In this document: positions 1 through 9,837 of the stretch, piece by piece
Position numbering within the stretch: position 1 is the first letter of the stretch
Layout of the letters: every line of letters starts with the position of its first letter
NCBI GenBank assembly: GCA_009746045.1
Contig: RPFO01002315.1
Span: 1 to 64,000 of the forward strand
Direction: 5' to 3'
Origin: Mesostigma viride
Taxonomy: Eukaryota; Streptophyta; Mesostigmatophyceae; Mesostigmatales; Mesostigmataceae
Length of the DNA: 64,000 nucleotides
Notes under the pieces: generated by a model
Told to the model about the DNA's origin: nothing
Seen by the model: the letters and a program-made list of their open reading frames with translations, nothing else
Databases searched by the model: none
Made by a program: the position numbers and the translations under genes

Positions 1-648
1 GAGGGAGGGAGGGGAGGGGAGGGGAGGGAGGGAGGAGGGGAGGGAGGGGAGGGGAGGGAGGGGAGGGGAGGGGAGGGAGGGAGGGGAGGAGGGGAGGGAG
101 GGGAGGGAGGGAGGGGAGGGAGGGAGGGGGGGAGGGGAGGGGAGGGGAGGGGAGGGAGGGGGGGAGGGGAGGGAGGGGAGGGAGGGGAGGGGAGGGAGGG
201 GAGGGGGGGAGGGAGGGGAGGGGAGGGGAGGGGAGGGAGGGGAGGGGAGGGAGGGGAGGGGAGGGGAGGGGGAGGGGAGGGGAGGGGAGGGGAGGGGAGG
301 AAGGGGAGGGGAGGGAGGGGAGGGGAGGGGAGGGGAGGGGAGGGGAGGGGAGGGAGGGGGGAGGGGAGGGGGGGAGGGGAGGGAGGGGAGGGGAGGAGGG
401 GAGGGGGGAGGGAGGGGAGGGGAGGGAGGGGAGGGGGGGGGGGAGGGAGGGGGGGAGGGGAGGGGAGGGGAGGGGGAGGGAGGGAGGGAGGGGAGGGGAG
501 AGGGAGGGAGGGGAGGGGAGGGGAGGGGGGAGGAGGGGAGGGGAGGGGAGGGGAGGGGAGGGGAGGGAGGGGAGGGGAGGGAGGGGAGGGAGGGGAGGGA
601 GGGGAGGGAGGGGAGGGGAGGGGAGGGAGGGGAGGGAGGGGAGGGGAT
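1..648. repeat. Purine-only G-rich tract (GGGGA/GGGAG)n
   Basis: The first 648 bases are almost entirely G and A, in GGGGA and GGGAG units with occasional longer G runs. It is interrupted only near its right end, where ordinary sequence begins at about 649. Such a strand could form G-quadruplexes or triplex DNA (general knowledge of such tracts; not testable here). It runs off the left edge, so its full length is unknown. It may lie in the first intron of the minus-strand paralog whose first exon is at 2098-2391, since the equivalent intron at 33-36 kb is also filled with C/T-rich arrays. Confidence 0.95.
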
Positions 649-1918
649 ATGATTGGATGCTGCAAATGTCACCATGCATAGAGTGGGGCAATCTTATTTA
701 TACATGACTATTATACGCTGATGATTTTTGTTTATATCTGATGATTGATATTACATCCAGGCATGTTTTATTACATCCAGGGATTATAACATACGATGCA
801 GGGTTGATGGGTAAACGTCAATATGCCCATTTCCTAGCTGGTAATACCAGGCTATGCCAAAAGCTTTGTGAAGACAGACGACAGGCACCGAAAACATTCA
901 AAACATTCAAAACCTTCATGCTCCGGAACTAGATCACGTGATGTCGTACAGCAGGATGCTGACAGCCATCAGCAGAAAATGCGATTATAGTGTAAACAAG
1001 CTACTAAATGGGTGCCACACAGTAGTACAGTTATACCGTTACAACATAACAATCTGTAAGTGAAAAAAAAAAACAAAGGGCAACTACGTTAGACTTTAAC
1101 CACGTGATGAGACATTGAACGAAAATTGGGCCCTGCATTCAATTATGGTGACCGTTGCATGCAGAGGGGAAGAGACCGAATTCCCTCCCTGAGCACTGCA
1201 TGCAGCTTTGATGGCTTTATTCTGAGAACGAAGATGCTGTTACAACATACTGTAGATACACGCACCAGTAGTAACAGTATCAAGCAAGCTTTGTTACGGA
1301 GCCAATAGGAACAGCGACGTTGAGATGTTGACATTCATACCGGATTGAATATTCGGGGAATGTGAACAGAGTGGCTGGGCCAAAGCTGCGAGTGTCTTTC
1401 CTCATTGCTCAGCACGTGCACATCATGAAAGAAAAAACAGTTGCCCTAGGACTGTTGCGTAAGTTTTCTATTGCACGGTGCTCAAACTAGAAGGTTGGTT
1501 GAGAAACGTGTGGTACTATGTGCCCACCAGCGGCTGGATATCGGTTCACCCGAGTCACAGGCACGGTCAACATGGTGTTGACATGGCTTGGTTGGAGAAG
1601 AATCCAGATGGCTGCGAGAGCTCTGGAGATCGATAACCCTGGAACACTCCACGCATGGCTACAAGCACAGCTATAATGAAGTACATAAACCGACAAAACC
1701 TCTCAACCCTCAGCAAAAGCATGCAGGTGGTAACTCAGGTACATTGAGCTGTTAGCTGGCAAAGTATAACTCTACCAGAGTCTGGGTACCTCTTGCTGCT
1801 TGTAACATGCCATAATTGATGTGGGCGACTGGGCACACTTAACGACCGTGCTAGCAAGCACACCACTGTGATCATTGAACTGACGAATTGATCCATATAC
1901 AGATAATATAACCAGCAC

Positions 1919-1919
<1 letters not shown>
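649..1919. other. Non-repetitive stretch, no gene recognised
   Basis: Moderately AT-rich sequence with only short open frames on both strands and no motif I recognise. Because it lies immediately downstream (on the minus strand) of the paralogous first exon at 2098-2391, intron sequence is the simplest reading. Confidence 0.4.

Positions 1920-1984
<65 letters not shown>
1920..1984. repeat. (CA)n dinucleotide microsatellite
   Basis: About 32 uninterrupted CA units. It lies just inside the presumed first intron of the minus-strand paralog. Confidence 0.97.
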
Positions 1985-1986
<2 letters not shown>

Positions 1987-2097
1987 ACCGTCATATTTTC
2001 GCAGTTGCTGCTAGAAGCACTCTAGAATTTGATCACGTCCTGCTCTCACAAAAGCGTGGCAGGTGCATGTGCAGTACTGGACTACTCGGAGCCATAC

Positions 2098-2391
2098 CTT
2101 CAGTTGTGACACAGCGCATTTTGTGACGTCGTCGCGCAGCTGAGCAGACATGGTATTGATCGAAGAGTCTGTGGCCTTCATAGATATCCTCCAAGTCATC
2201 CAGGCCGTCATCATGATAACAGCACAGAGGACAAATAAGAGGACCAAACGTGCTTTTATTATGATCAGGCGGTGCGAAAAGTTTCCAAAGGAGTGCAAGC
2301 CGCATGTTGTTGCACGAGCCCGGCGGCTCGCTCGCGGGACGTCTGTCGCTGAGCCCCCCTCAGGACCTTCTTCCATTTCCGAAACGGCCAT
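2098..2391 (-). CDS. First exon of a receptor-type PDE paralog (partial gene)
   Basis: The exon opens with ATG at 2391-2389 and encodes 98 residues: a short cytoplasmic N-terminus, a basic stretch, one hydrophobic segment (LVLLFVLCAVIMMTAW) and the start of an outward-facing region. It aligns without gaps over about 60 residues with exon 1 of the phosphodiesterase gene at 32524: SHRLIIIKARLVLLFVLCA here against [19 protein letters not shown] there, continuing through SAQLRDDVT against SAQLRRDVT. Both exons end in Leu-Lys, AAG followed by GT (GTATGG here, GTGAGC there), in phase 0. Intron position and phase are therefore conserved, so this is a true paralog and not a chance frame. The remaining exons would lie beyond the left edge; none is recognised in 1-2097. 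Whether the missing part encodes a PDE, a cyclase or another output domain cannot be told from the window. Confidence 0.75.
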
Positions 2392-3540
2392 GCTTGATCA
2401 ACTCAATGACCGAAACATGCACGGGACCGAAACTTATTTTTCGCACCTGCAATACCCGCTACGTGGTGGTGTAAGCTGCCAGCCGGTATATATTGTACAT
2501 TGCAGCTGAACCCGGCGGAGTCCATGGCCGTAAAGCTATGCACGAAAGCGGTCCTACAGTCGTCCGCTTTGTACTCACGGCTTCGCATGCAATACGCGGT
2601 CGGCCATGCATTCGTCGAAGGTCAAATGCAGTTACCAGCGTCTAAGCTGGGCTGGTATCCGTATATACTACCAGGCCGGCGTCCAACTATAGGCCCAAAG
2701 CCGTCTGCACAAAGTAAAGGGATTGATACGGCTGTAGCGCATGGCCGCGCAACATGCAACGTTTGCGCAGCTGCATATTTTAACAACCAGCTCCCGAAGC
2801 ATTAATCTCGTACGTAGGTGCGGCCGGCAAGTTGAAGGACGATCATGAGCTGCAAGAAGCCGGCCGTGCCTTCATGATACTACCACTCATGTACTGCTTG
2901 CAGACGAGGCCTCGGCTTGTAGCTCTTCCATTCAATGTACTGCCAAAGGTCGCCATGATCATCAACATAGCTAGGATCAGGCCCTCGAAAATGGCTTCTT
3001 CTGCCACTTGTAGGGGCTGAGAGTCAGCGAGACGGACTGAAAACCGTGTTGGTAAACCTTGGTAAATACCTTGAATCAATCAATTTAACTGATTTATAAT
3101 GTTCCCGTACGGTGCCTCCTCATGCATATTGAATCTAATAAATAATGGAAGTGGCCGGCGCCTGCAGTACCGCGCGGGAATAATTCTGAGAACTGGGGAC
3201 GCAACAACTACAACAACTGCCTAAAATGGGGCTAGCGCTTTACTCGACTTTCTGCAGGCCGCGTTAAGGCTTGTCGATATCGTCTGCTTGAACTCCGTGC
3301 ATCGTAAAACCGAAGCGAGGATTTTTGCACGGTCTCCGTTGATCGCCATAGCCAACTCACTCATGAGATCACGTGCAGAAGCTGACGGCATACTGTACAG
3401 CGGTTGGATCCACACAGTGCACGTGGTTTGGACACAATTGCATCATTGCCATGTCATTGCACTGCTCGAGTGACCAATATCTCGGCTGACAGCGTGGCAG
3501 TGACGCAATCGGCCATGTGCCAGGCGAACCCGGTCGGAGG
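2392..3540. other. Upstream region of the paralog; no gene recognised
   Basis: Sequence 5' of the minus-strand first exon. Open frames of about 100 codons or less occur on both strands, but none shows a recognisable domain. It probably contains the paralog's promoter (inference from position only). Confidence 0.35.
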
Positions 3541-4233
3541 TATTTTTCCAGACTCATGAGTCTGGATGCGCATCCAGACTCACCCGAGCATAGTGGCGCG
3601 GTACTCCAAGCAGGTCCGTAGCAGGTCCGTAGCCTGCATACAAGGCTCGCCTGTCGGCCGCTGGGCCTGCGGGCGCGTAAATTACTGTAGTTAGGCGCCG
3701 TAAGTGCAGCCATGGCGGGAGAAACATTCCGGAAATTGACGGGGGCGGCATGGACATTTACCAAAACGTAGATTGACGTTTCAATATCTTGTTGCTAAGC
3801 ATGCAAGTTATCATTAATTGCAATTCGATAGATAAGGCATTTCATCATGGATTTTCTCCAGAGCTTGACAGTGTTTGTCGTGGACGACTGGTCCAATCCA
3901 GTAAATCAAGGGTCGGCATTACTATCGATTGTTCCTTTGGATTGCTGCATTTGCCAATTTAGCTTCACTTCGAAGAGTGATATTGCCTTGTTATGTTGCC
4001 AGGCGGAGCAAATATTGCCAGGCGAGTTACCGTCGACTGTGCTCGTCATCACCTTGCAACAGTAGTAAGTACATGCATCTGGCGAGCGGGGTTGGTGCTC
4101 TTTTCTTTCCTGCGAGCTGTCTTGGTTCTTCTGCGTTGTGCATTGTTTCTCGATGCATGTAGGAGCGCGCATATAAGCAGGCTTGCTTTCTTCGGGTCAG
4201 GTCCCGATGGTGCGTTGTCGATCGAGGGAGCCC
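3541..4233 (+). repeat. Dispersed repeat, arm A of an inverted pair
   Basis: This segment is nearly identical to the reverse complement of 9838-10415 continued at 11085-11205. The outer end carries two overlapping palindromes: CCAGACTCATGAGTCTGG at 3548-3565 and CTGGATGCGCATCCAG at 3562-3577. Both copies contain a short open frame beginning MDFLQSLTVFVVDDW (3847-4065 here), but it has no recognisable domain. The near identity at the DNA level suggests recent duplication or mobility of a non-autonomous element. No flanking target duplication was identified for the element itself. Confidence 0.85.
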
Positions 4234-4269
4234 GTCAAGCAGGCGTGCTGGTTGCTTATTATTACGATG

Positions 4270-5445
4270 ATTTTAAACTTGTCTGATTCCCACCATATGT
4301 TCAGCTAGACTATGGCCACGTTTGGTGCCATGATGCTACAGTTTTACCGATGGCAGCCATATTTACCGCTTGCGTCAAGCGTTGGAATGCACAACCTCTC
4401 CATTTTTATCCCGCCCGGCATGTCAGTCTCGGAACTCCAGGTAAGAAACCCTTCATGGCTTATTCATACTTGCTGATTGGGCCAACGTATGTGCTTCTAT
4501 CGCCAGCCGCGCTTCTCCTTACACCTTATTTTGTTTGACTGCAAGGGCCCTGCCTGATGCCTTGGCGTTGGCGGTGGTCATTGTGGATGTCAAGCACGTG
4601 GTCAGAAAGACGGTATCGCGGTATGGCATTGGTAAAACTTCTATAATTCAGTGTAGGTAAAGAAAGCTCTTGCCAGCATCCTAGGCACCATAGCAGTAGT
4701 GTTGTCAGTACGGTTCCTGTGCTTGCTCGACAGGATTAGTCGTGTAGCCTTTTTTTTTTTCTCATGAAGGCTATGGTTGGCAGTGGTACCATTACATGTT
4801 GCCTGCATGCAACTGTTCTAGGCTCGATACGTGTCCATGGTAGGTGATTAGGATAAGGGTGCTAGAATTTCTTCTAAGAGACCGGAAGACCTGTTGAGAT
4901 CAAGGTTGGGAGAATAAGTAGGCGACTAGTGTTGTCACATTGGTTTCTCTATGCTAATATGAATCGGGTTGTGGTGTTGGGATGCTGCATGTTGCCACCG
5001 GAGGAAGGCAGGATTCATGCTTCAAAAAGAAACTATTGTAGCAAACTATAGCAAACTATATCATAGCAAAGTATTATAGCAGCAGCCAGCAGGTAATACC
5101 TAGCATCGGTCCTTAGGTAAGCGAACTTCTTGCATATTGCATCTTGTCTTTCCTTGCTTCCAGGCTTGCTTCGTTACTTTGGGTTTGCTGGCTGGCCGGC
5201 TTGCTGGCTGGCTTGTATTGCTTGTTCATGCCCACACGTACACATTGGCATATTTACGTACACACATGTCCATACGCACACACACCATGCTATCCACACA
5301 CAATACCGCGCTTGTGCCACTACACCAGAGCAACCAATCAATGTAACAAGCTGCCATATCCCATATTGTCATGGCTTCCCACCCTACGCAGCTGTTAGCT
5401 GCACCGCAGGACGAGTGTCTCCTAACACCATGGGTTGTCATGCCA
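4270..5445. other. Unassigned sequence between arm A and 9-bp minisatellite
   Basis: No recognisable coding exon. It contains short local repeats such as three GCAAACTA-like units near 5040-5070. Nothing here resembles the region inside arm B beyond a short match near AAGCAGGCGTGCT (4238 and, inverted, near 9790). Confidence 0.4.
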
Positions 5446-5446
5446 A

Positions 5447-5680
5447 ATCGCTGTCATGGCTGTCATGGCTGTCACGGCTGTCATGGCTGTCTTGGCTGTC
5501 ATGGCTGTCATGGCTGTCATGGCTGTCATGGCGGTCATGGCTGTCATGGCTGTCATGGCTGTCATGGCTGTCATGGCTGTCATGGCTTTCATGGCTGTCA
5601 TGGCTGTCATGACTGTCATGGCTGTCATGGCTGTCATGGCTGTCATGGCTGTCATGGCTGTCATGGCTGTCATCGCCGTT
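5447..5680 (+). repeat. 9-bp minisatellite (CTGTCATGG)n
   Basis: About 26 tandem copies of CTGTCATGG with scattered single-base variants (CACGG, CTTGG, GCGG, TTTCATGG, TGACTGTC). Unit length is a multiple of three, so all frames stay open (Met-Ala-Val, Ser-Trp-Leu, Cys-His-Gly); these frames are not genes. The same unit, inverted, forms the array at 9383-9704. Confidence 0.97.
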
Positions 5681-6040
5681 GCCAGGGGAATGTTATGAGT
5701 GCCAGTTTACGATGCTCAAGGGCAGGCAACTAGTTCATTTGGCAATGCGCACGCAGGACGCAAATGCATGCCGGACGCGTGTTCTTTGTAATTAACAGAA
5801 AGCGGCACGCAGCGCAGGCAGTGCCTGCTCGCTGGACATGCAAATTAATGCAGTCTTCAGCAAGTGGTCAGCGCATTTGCAAGATGCACATGACCATGGC
5901 AGCGATAACTGTAATGTTTTGTATCCACAGGTAAACCTGCTATGCACACGATGGGCTAGCGCAGATATCGCTCCAACCACTTATGGCTGGCAGCAAGTGT
6001 TGATGTGATTTCTTCTGTAATGACTAATCGCATGCATCCA
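5681..6040. other. Unassigned spacer
   Basis: No gene, array or mobile-element motif is recognised between the 9-bp minisatellite and the LINE 3' end that starts near 6043. Confidence 0.3.
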
Positions 6041-6042
6041 CA

Positions 6043-6180
6043 GATCAATTAATTAATAAATTAGACTCGTGCTCCCGTTGGGGAGTCACGGAGCCTTAAC
6101 CCCGATGGATGGATGGATGGATGGATGGATGGATGGATGGATGGGTGCAAACAGTCCTACCGGTCTAATCTATCTACATC
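6043..6180 (-). mobile_element. 5'-truncated LINE 3' end with internal (GATG)n
   Basis: Read on the minus strand, it runs from a conserved block (CCGGTAGGACTGT...GCACCCAT) through a CATC microsatellite of about ten units and a conserved block (GGGGTTA...TCCGTGACTCCCCAACGG, then GAGCACGAGTCTAATT) to an AATT-rich tail. The same order is seen on the plus strand at 13040-13177 and, with a greatly enlarged CATC/CCCA array, at 7400-7970. A fourth tail is at 16045-16095 (minus). This is the 3' terminus of one retrotransposon family. Confidence 0.7.
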
Positions 6181-6359
6181 GGCTACATATCAATAGTTGT
6201 ATCAATCCAATACATGTGAGGGAGGGGTAGGGGCTAGGGCTAGGGATTCTACTTGGTAGGGTAGAGAGAGCAAGCGTGAAAATGTGGCTGGGCCACACGG
6301 AGTGTATACGACATGGTTATCCTTGGCCGGTTGTAATGAACTAAAAAAGTATATATTTG

Positions 6360-6430
6360 AAAGGTGCTTTCATTAGGAATCGAACATGGAGCTAGCCTCA
6401 ACCCTCGAGATCATGGTGGTGCATGGGACA
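6360..6430 (-). other. Possible tRNA-derived (SINE-like) fragment
   Basis: The minus strand contains TGTTCGATTCC, a good match to the internal box B / T-arm of tRNA genes, about 30 bases after a possible anticodon-arm region. I could not fold a complete cloverleaf with a convincing acceptor stem, so a functional tRNA is not claimed. A similar box B lies at 42400-42470. Confidence 0.2.
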
Positions 6431-6635
6431 GTGCAGTTTAAAATTTAAATATCCCATCAGTTGTGACAAAACGGCGTACAGCTTCCCGAGTCCTGACACA
6501 CCGTCTATTTGCATGGGGGCTAGTTTGCTCCTGCACGCACAGTTAGGAATGTATTCAGGCTTTAATTTAGCTTTTAGTTTTTTGATTATATATTTAACGT
6601 TTGTGTTCTTATATTAATGAGGTTATCATGGTACT

Positions 6636-7253
6636 TACATTTTTTACATATTAATGTGGTTATCATGGCCGACCTACCTCCAGCTCCGGCAGACCAAGGC
6701 GGGGCAGCCGGTGTACTGGAAGGGGGCGGCCATCTTCGTCGGCCACAAGCCCTGGCAGGCGACCCCCCCCCCCCCGCGGCCCCAGCGACTCCAGACGCCC
6801 CAGCTTAGGGGAATACAGCAGTAGTAGTGCAGAACAGATAGACCGTGGCCATGTACATGTACGCCTCCTAGAGGCACTATCCCAGCTAAGCCCCGCGCTT
6901 TATTTAATCATGTACATGTGTGCCTATGATGTGCCACCCTCCAGACGATGCCTAGCCTTATTTAGTAATGTTGTGCCCATGCAGGGAGTCACTCTCTGCT
7001 GAGAAGCCATGCCATAGCTCTTGTATAGCCATGATGATCTTCCCCCTCACAGGCATGCTCCCCCCTTACCCGGGCATAGCGTGATAGACCATGAGGGTGC
7101 GGGTGCCCTGGTGCACCTAGAGCAAGTGTTGTTTACATTCCCACCCTTGCAGGAAGTAGCTTAGAATGTATTATAGGCTCATATGCCCCTTCTCAGGGTT
7201 ATGTGCTACATATACTCCCAACGGAGTTATGTTCCTAATTAATTAATTAATTA
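6636..7253 (+). mobile_element. 5'-truncated LINE copy (ORF1-like end plus 3' UTR)
   Basis: From 6666 it is clearly homologous to the copy at 53244-53795 (GACCTACCTCCAGCTCC and onward), through a 3' UTR containing CTCCCAACGGAG and an (ATTA)n tail at 7236-7253. The coding part is degenerate: a C-tract near 6760-6775 shifts the frame. An 11-bp candidate target duplication, ATCATGGTACT, occurs at 6625-6635 and 7254-7264, which would put the insertion start at 6636. The first 30 inserted bases echo the left flank (ATTAATG.GGTTATCATGG). Confidence 0.7.
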
Positions 7254-7399
7254 ATCATGGTACTCTGTGGCATGTACGTCAGTGTGTGCTTGCTTGCTTG
7301 CCGCCTTGCCCCCCCCTGGCCCACTGTGGGGAAGAAGCGTCTTTGCACCTAGGGGAAGAATGCCATGCAGGAGAGAACACTAGGGTCTGGCTCCCTCTA

Positions 7400-7970
7400 G
7401 ATACAAAAGACCGGTAGGATTGTGTGCCACCCACCCACCCACCCACCCACCCACCCACCCACCCACCCACCCACCCACCCACCCACCCACCCACCCACCC
7501 ACCCACCCACCCACCCACCCACCCATGCACCCACCCACCCACCCACCCACCCACCCACCCACCCACCCACCCACCCACCCACCCACCCATCCATCCATGC
7601 ATCCATCCATCCATCCATCCATCCATCCATCCATCCATCCATCCATCCATCCATCCATCCATCCATCCATCCATCCATCCATCCATCCATCCATCCATCC
7701 ATCCATCCATCCATCCATCCATCCATCCATCCATCCATCCATCCATCCATCCATCCATCCATCCATCCATCCATCCATCCATCCATCCATCCATCCATCC
7801 ATCCATCCATCATCCATCCATCCATCCATCCATCCATCCATCCATCCATCCATCCATCCATCCATCCATCCATCCATCCATCCATCCATCCATCCATCCA
7901 TCGGGGTTAATACTCGGACGTGCATGACTCCCCAACGGGAGTACGAGTTTGCCTATTTAACTAACACGGG
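7400..7970 (+). mobile_element. LINE 3' end whose internal microsatellite has expanded
   Basis: Flanks of the array match the 3' end seen at 13040-13177: ACCGGTAGGATTGTGTG on the left and GGGGTTAATAC...TGACTCCCCAACGGGAG with TACGAGT on the right. Between them the short CATC run of the other copies is replaced by about 475 bp of CCCA then CATC repeats. The 3' tail after 7950 diverges from the other copies. Confidence 0.65.
7427..7902 (+). repeat. Compound (CCCA)n-(CATC)n microsatellite
   Basis: About 160 bp of CCCA units, one GCAC interruption near 7526, then about 315 bp of CATC units, with one 1-bp phase shift at 7809-7811. Open frames through it (Pro-Thr-His-Pro, Pro-Ser-Ile-His and, inverted, Trp-Met-Asp-Gly) are repeat artefacts. 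Confidence 0.97.
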
Positions 7971-8390
7971 TGCTCCGCGGAGCTCCCCATCGGGTCGACC
8001 GCTTGATCACTGTAATTATTAAATGAATGAACGAGTTATTAATGGTGAGAGACCACATGTTATTGAATAATGGTGAGACACCACACTGCAAGTGATGCAT
8101 GTGGATGGAAGGAGCAGATGTGGAGCCACGGTCCAGTACGACAAAACGATTTGAATTACCTAGGGCACGTGCTGGCATTTTCAAGAATCATGCCGCACGC
8201 ATTCCATTACATGCACCACGTGTGCAGGCATATATATGAGAAGCTATTATGGGTTCAATGGACTCACTTCGCAAGGGCATCTACAATGCATGCATGTAGT
8301 GAAATCCCTTCCTGCACCGGGGTGGGTACAATAATAAGGCAGTCAGGCAGGCCTTCTCCATGACATACCCAGATGGTATGTCACAGTATT

Positions 8391-8605
8391 GCTATATACT
8401 AAAAATATAATTATACTTACAGCAGAGTGAAATCACTCAAACCAAAGCAAACGCCCAGCTATAAACCTATATACAGAGCCATGTCAAAGCGCTATACTAC
8501 GATAAGACCAATGGAAACGCCTAACGGGAGGAACCTAATAGCCCTGCTGCACCGCAAAATCAGCCCGCGTACGGCGGAGCATGATGTCCGCCATGGCTAT
8601 ATACT
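8391..8605 (-). mobile_element. Short LINE 3' end with 10-bp target duplication
   Basis: The insert 8401-8595 is the reverse complement of the LINE 3' end at about 11640-11830 (shared blocks include AGTGAAATCACTCAAACC and CGCCTAACGGGAGGAACC). It is flanked by perfect 10-bp repeats GCTATATACT at 8391-8400 and 8596-8605, so it is a clean, 5'-truncated retrotransposition event. On its own strand it retains the last codons of the element's protein and the stop, then the 3' UTR. Confidence 0.85.
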
Positions 8606-8609
8606 TGCA

Positions 8610-9380
8610 ACATCAAGTACAAGAATAAGACAAAAAAGCCTGTCATTTGGGTTTGTAATTGAAGTTGTACACACAGGTAGAGCGCGAGAAAGCAACAGAT
8701 ACACGGTATTATTCCAACAAGAGTGAACCACATGGGTAACACCCCAATGCATCCAGCAAGTTCATGATTGAGGTAGGCAGCTCATGTGGCATTGAAAATG
8801 CTCTGCTCGCCCTTAGCCAGTTGTTGGCGGCGAACACCATCAGCTTAGCTCTGGCCAAGGTAGCAGATAGCAGCAGCGGAAGCAGATAGAAGCACTTGCA
8901 AACCGCATGTAGCCCAGACCCCTCTGTTCAGTCTGTTCACATCAGCAACGCAAGAGATGCACATGATGCATGCAAGAAAGCCAGAAAGCCAGCAAGCCAG
9001 CAACATGCCAACACTAGCCACCACATATGCAGCAAGCACAGCGAGCACTTACCACGAAGACGATATCACATCCCCAATCTCCCAGTACCTAGATATCTAG
9101 TTGAGGCTGATTGCGGGCGGGGCCCACTCAGACGATGAAAGGTGGCGACCTGGCAAAAATTGCCGCACATTGTGTACAGCACTGGCAGTGCTATGTGACC
9201 TCTCAACAGAGGCCCATGCTCCATCACCACATGCACCAACAAGGCAAACAACCACAGACAACCACCAATGCAAGCAATACAGCTATGTTCATAACCCAGA
9301 GATGCAAACAGGCACAAAAGTCAGCGATGCAAGACACCTAGGCAGTACTGAATGCATGCGACGACAGCGGCGCCAACAAT
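8610..9380. other. Unassigned spacer
   Basis: Open frames of up to about 97 codons occur, but none has recognisable features. There is mild local repetition of GCCAGAAAGCCAGCAAGCC at 8979. Confidence 0.3.
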
Positions 9381-9382
9381 GG

Positions 9383-9704
9383 CAGTCATGATAGCCATGA
9401 CAGCCATGACAGCCATGAAAGCCATGACAGCCATGACAGCCATGACAGCCATGACAGCCATGACAGCCATGACAGCCATGACAGCCATGACAGCCATGAC
9501 AGCCATGACAGCCATGACAGCCATGACAGCCATGACAGCCATGACCGCCATGACAGCCATGACAGCCATGACAGCCATGACAGCCATGACAGCCATGACA
9601 GCCATGACCGCCATGACAGCCTTGACAGCCATGACAGCCATGACAGCCATGACAGCCATGACAGCCATGACAGCCATGACAGCCATGACAGCCATGAAAG
9701 CCAT
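9383..9704 (-). repeat. 9-bp minisatellite, inverted copy (ACAGCCATG)n
   Basis: About 36 copies of the same 9-bp unit as at 5447-5680, in opposite orientation, with rare variants (CCGCCATG, AAAGCCATG, CTTGACAG). Both 9-bp arrays lie on the inner side of the inverted repeat arms. Confidence 0.97.
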
Positions 9705-9837
9705 GGCTGCTCGGCAGCGAACAATTCTATAAAGTATATAGCCATAAGTATGAAGTATACAACCACAAATATATAACCATACCAAGCAAGCACGCCTGCT
9801 TCAAAATAAAAAATACAAACAATAAAAATAATTATGA

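Noticed and set aside
3847-4065. Open frame MDFLQSLTVFVVDDW..., preserved in both inverted repeat arms
   Set aside because: Preservation is explained by near identity of the two DNA copies; three frames are equally preserved and no domain is seen.
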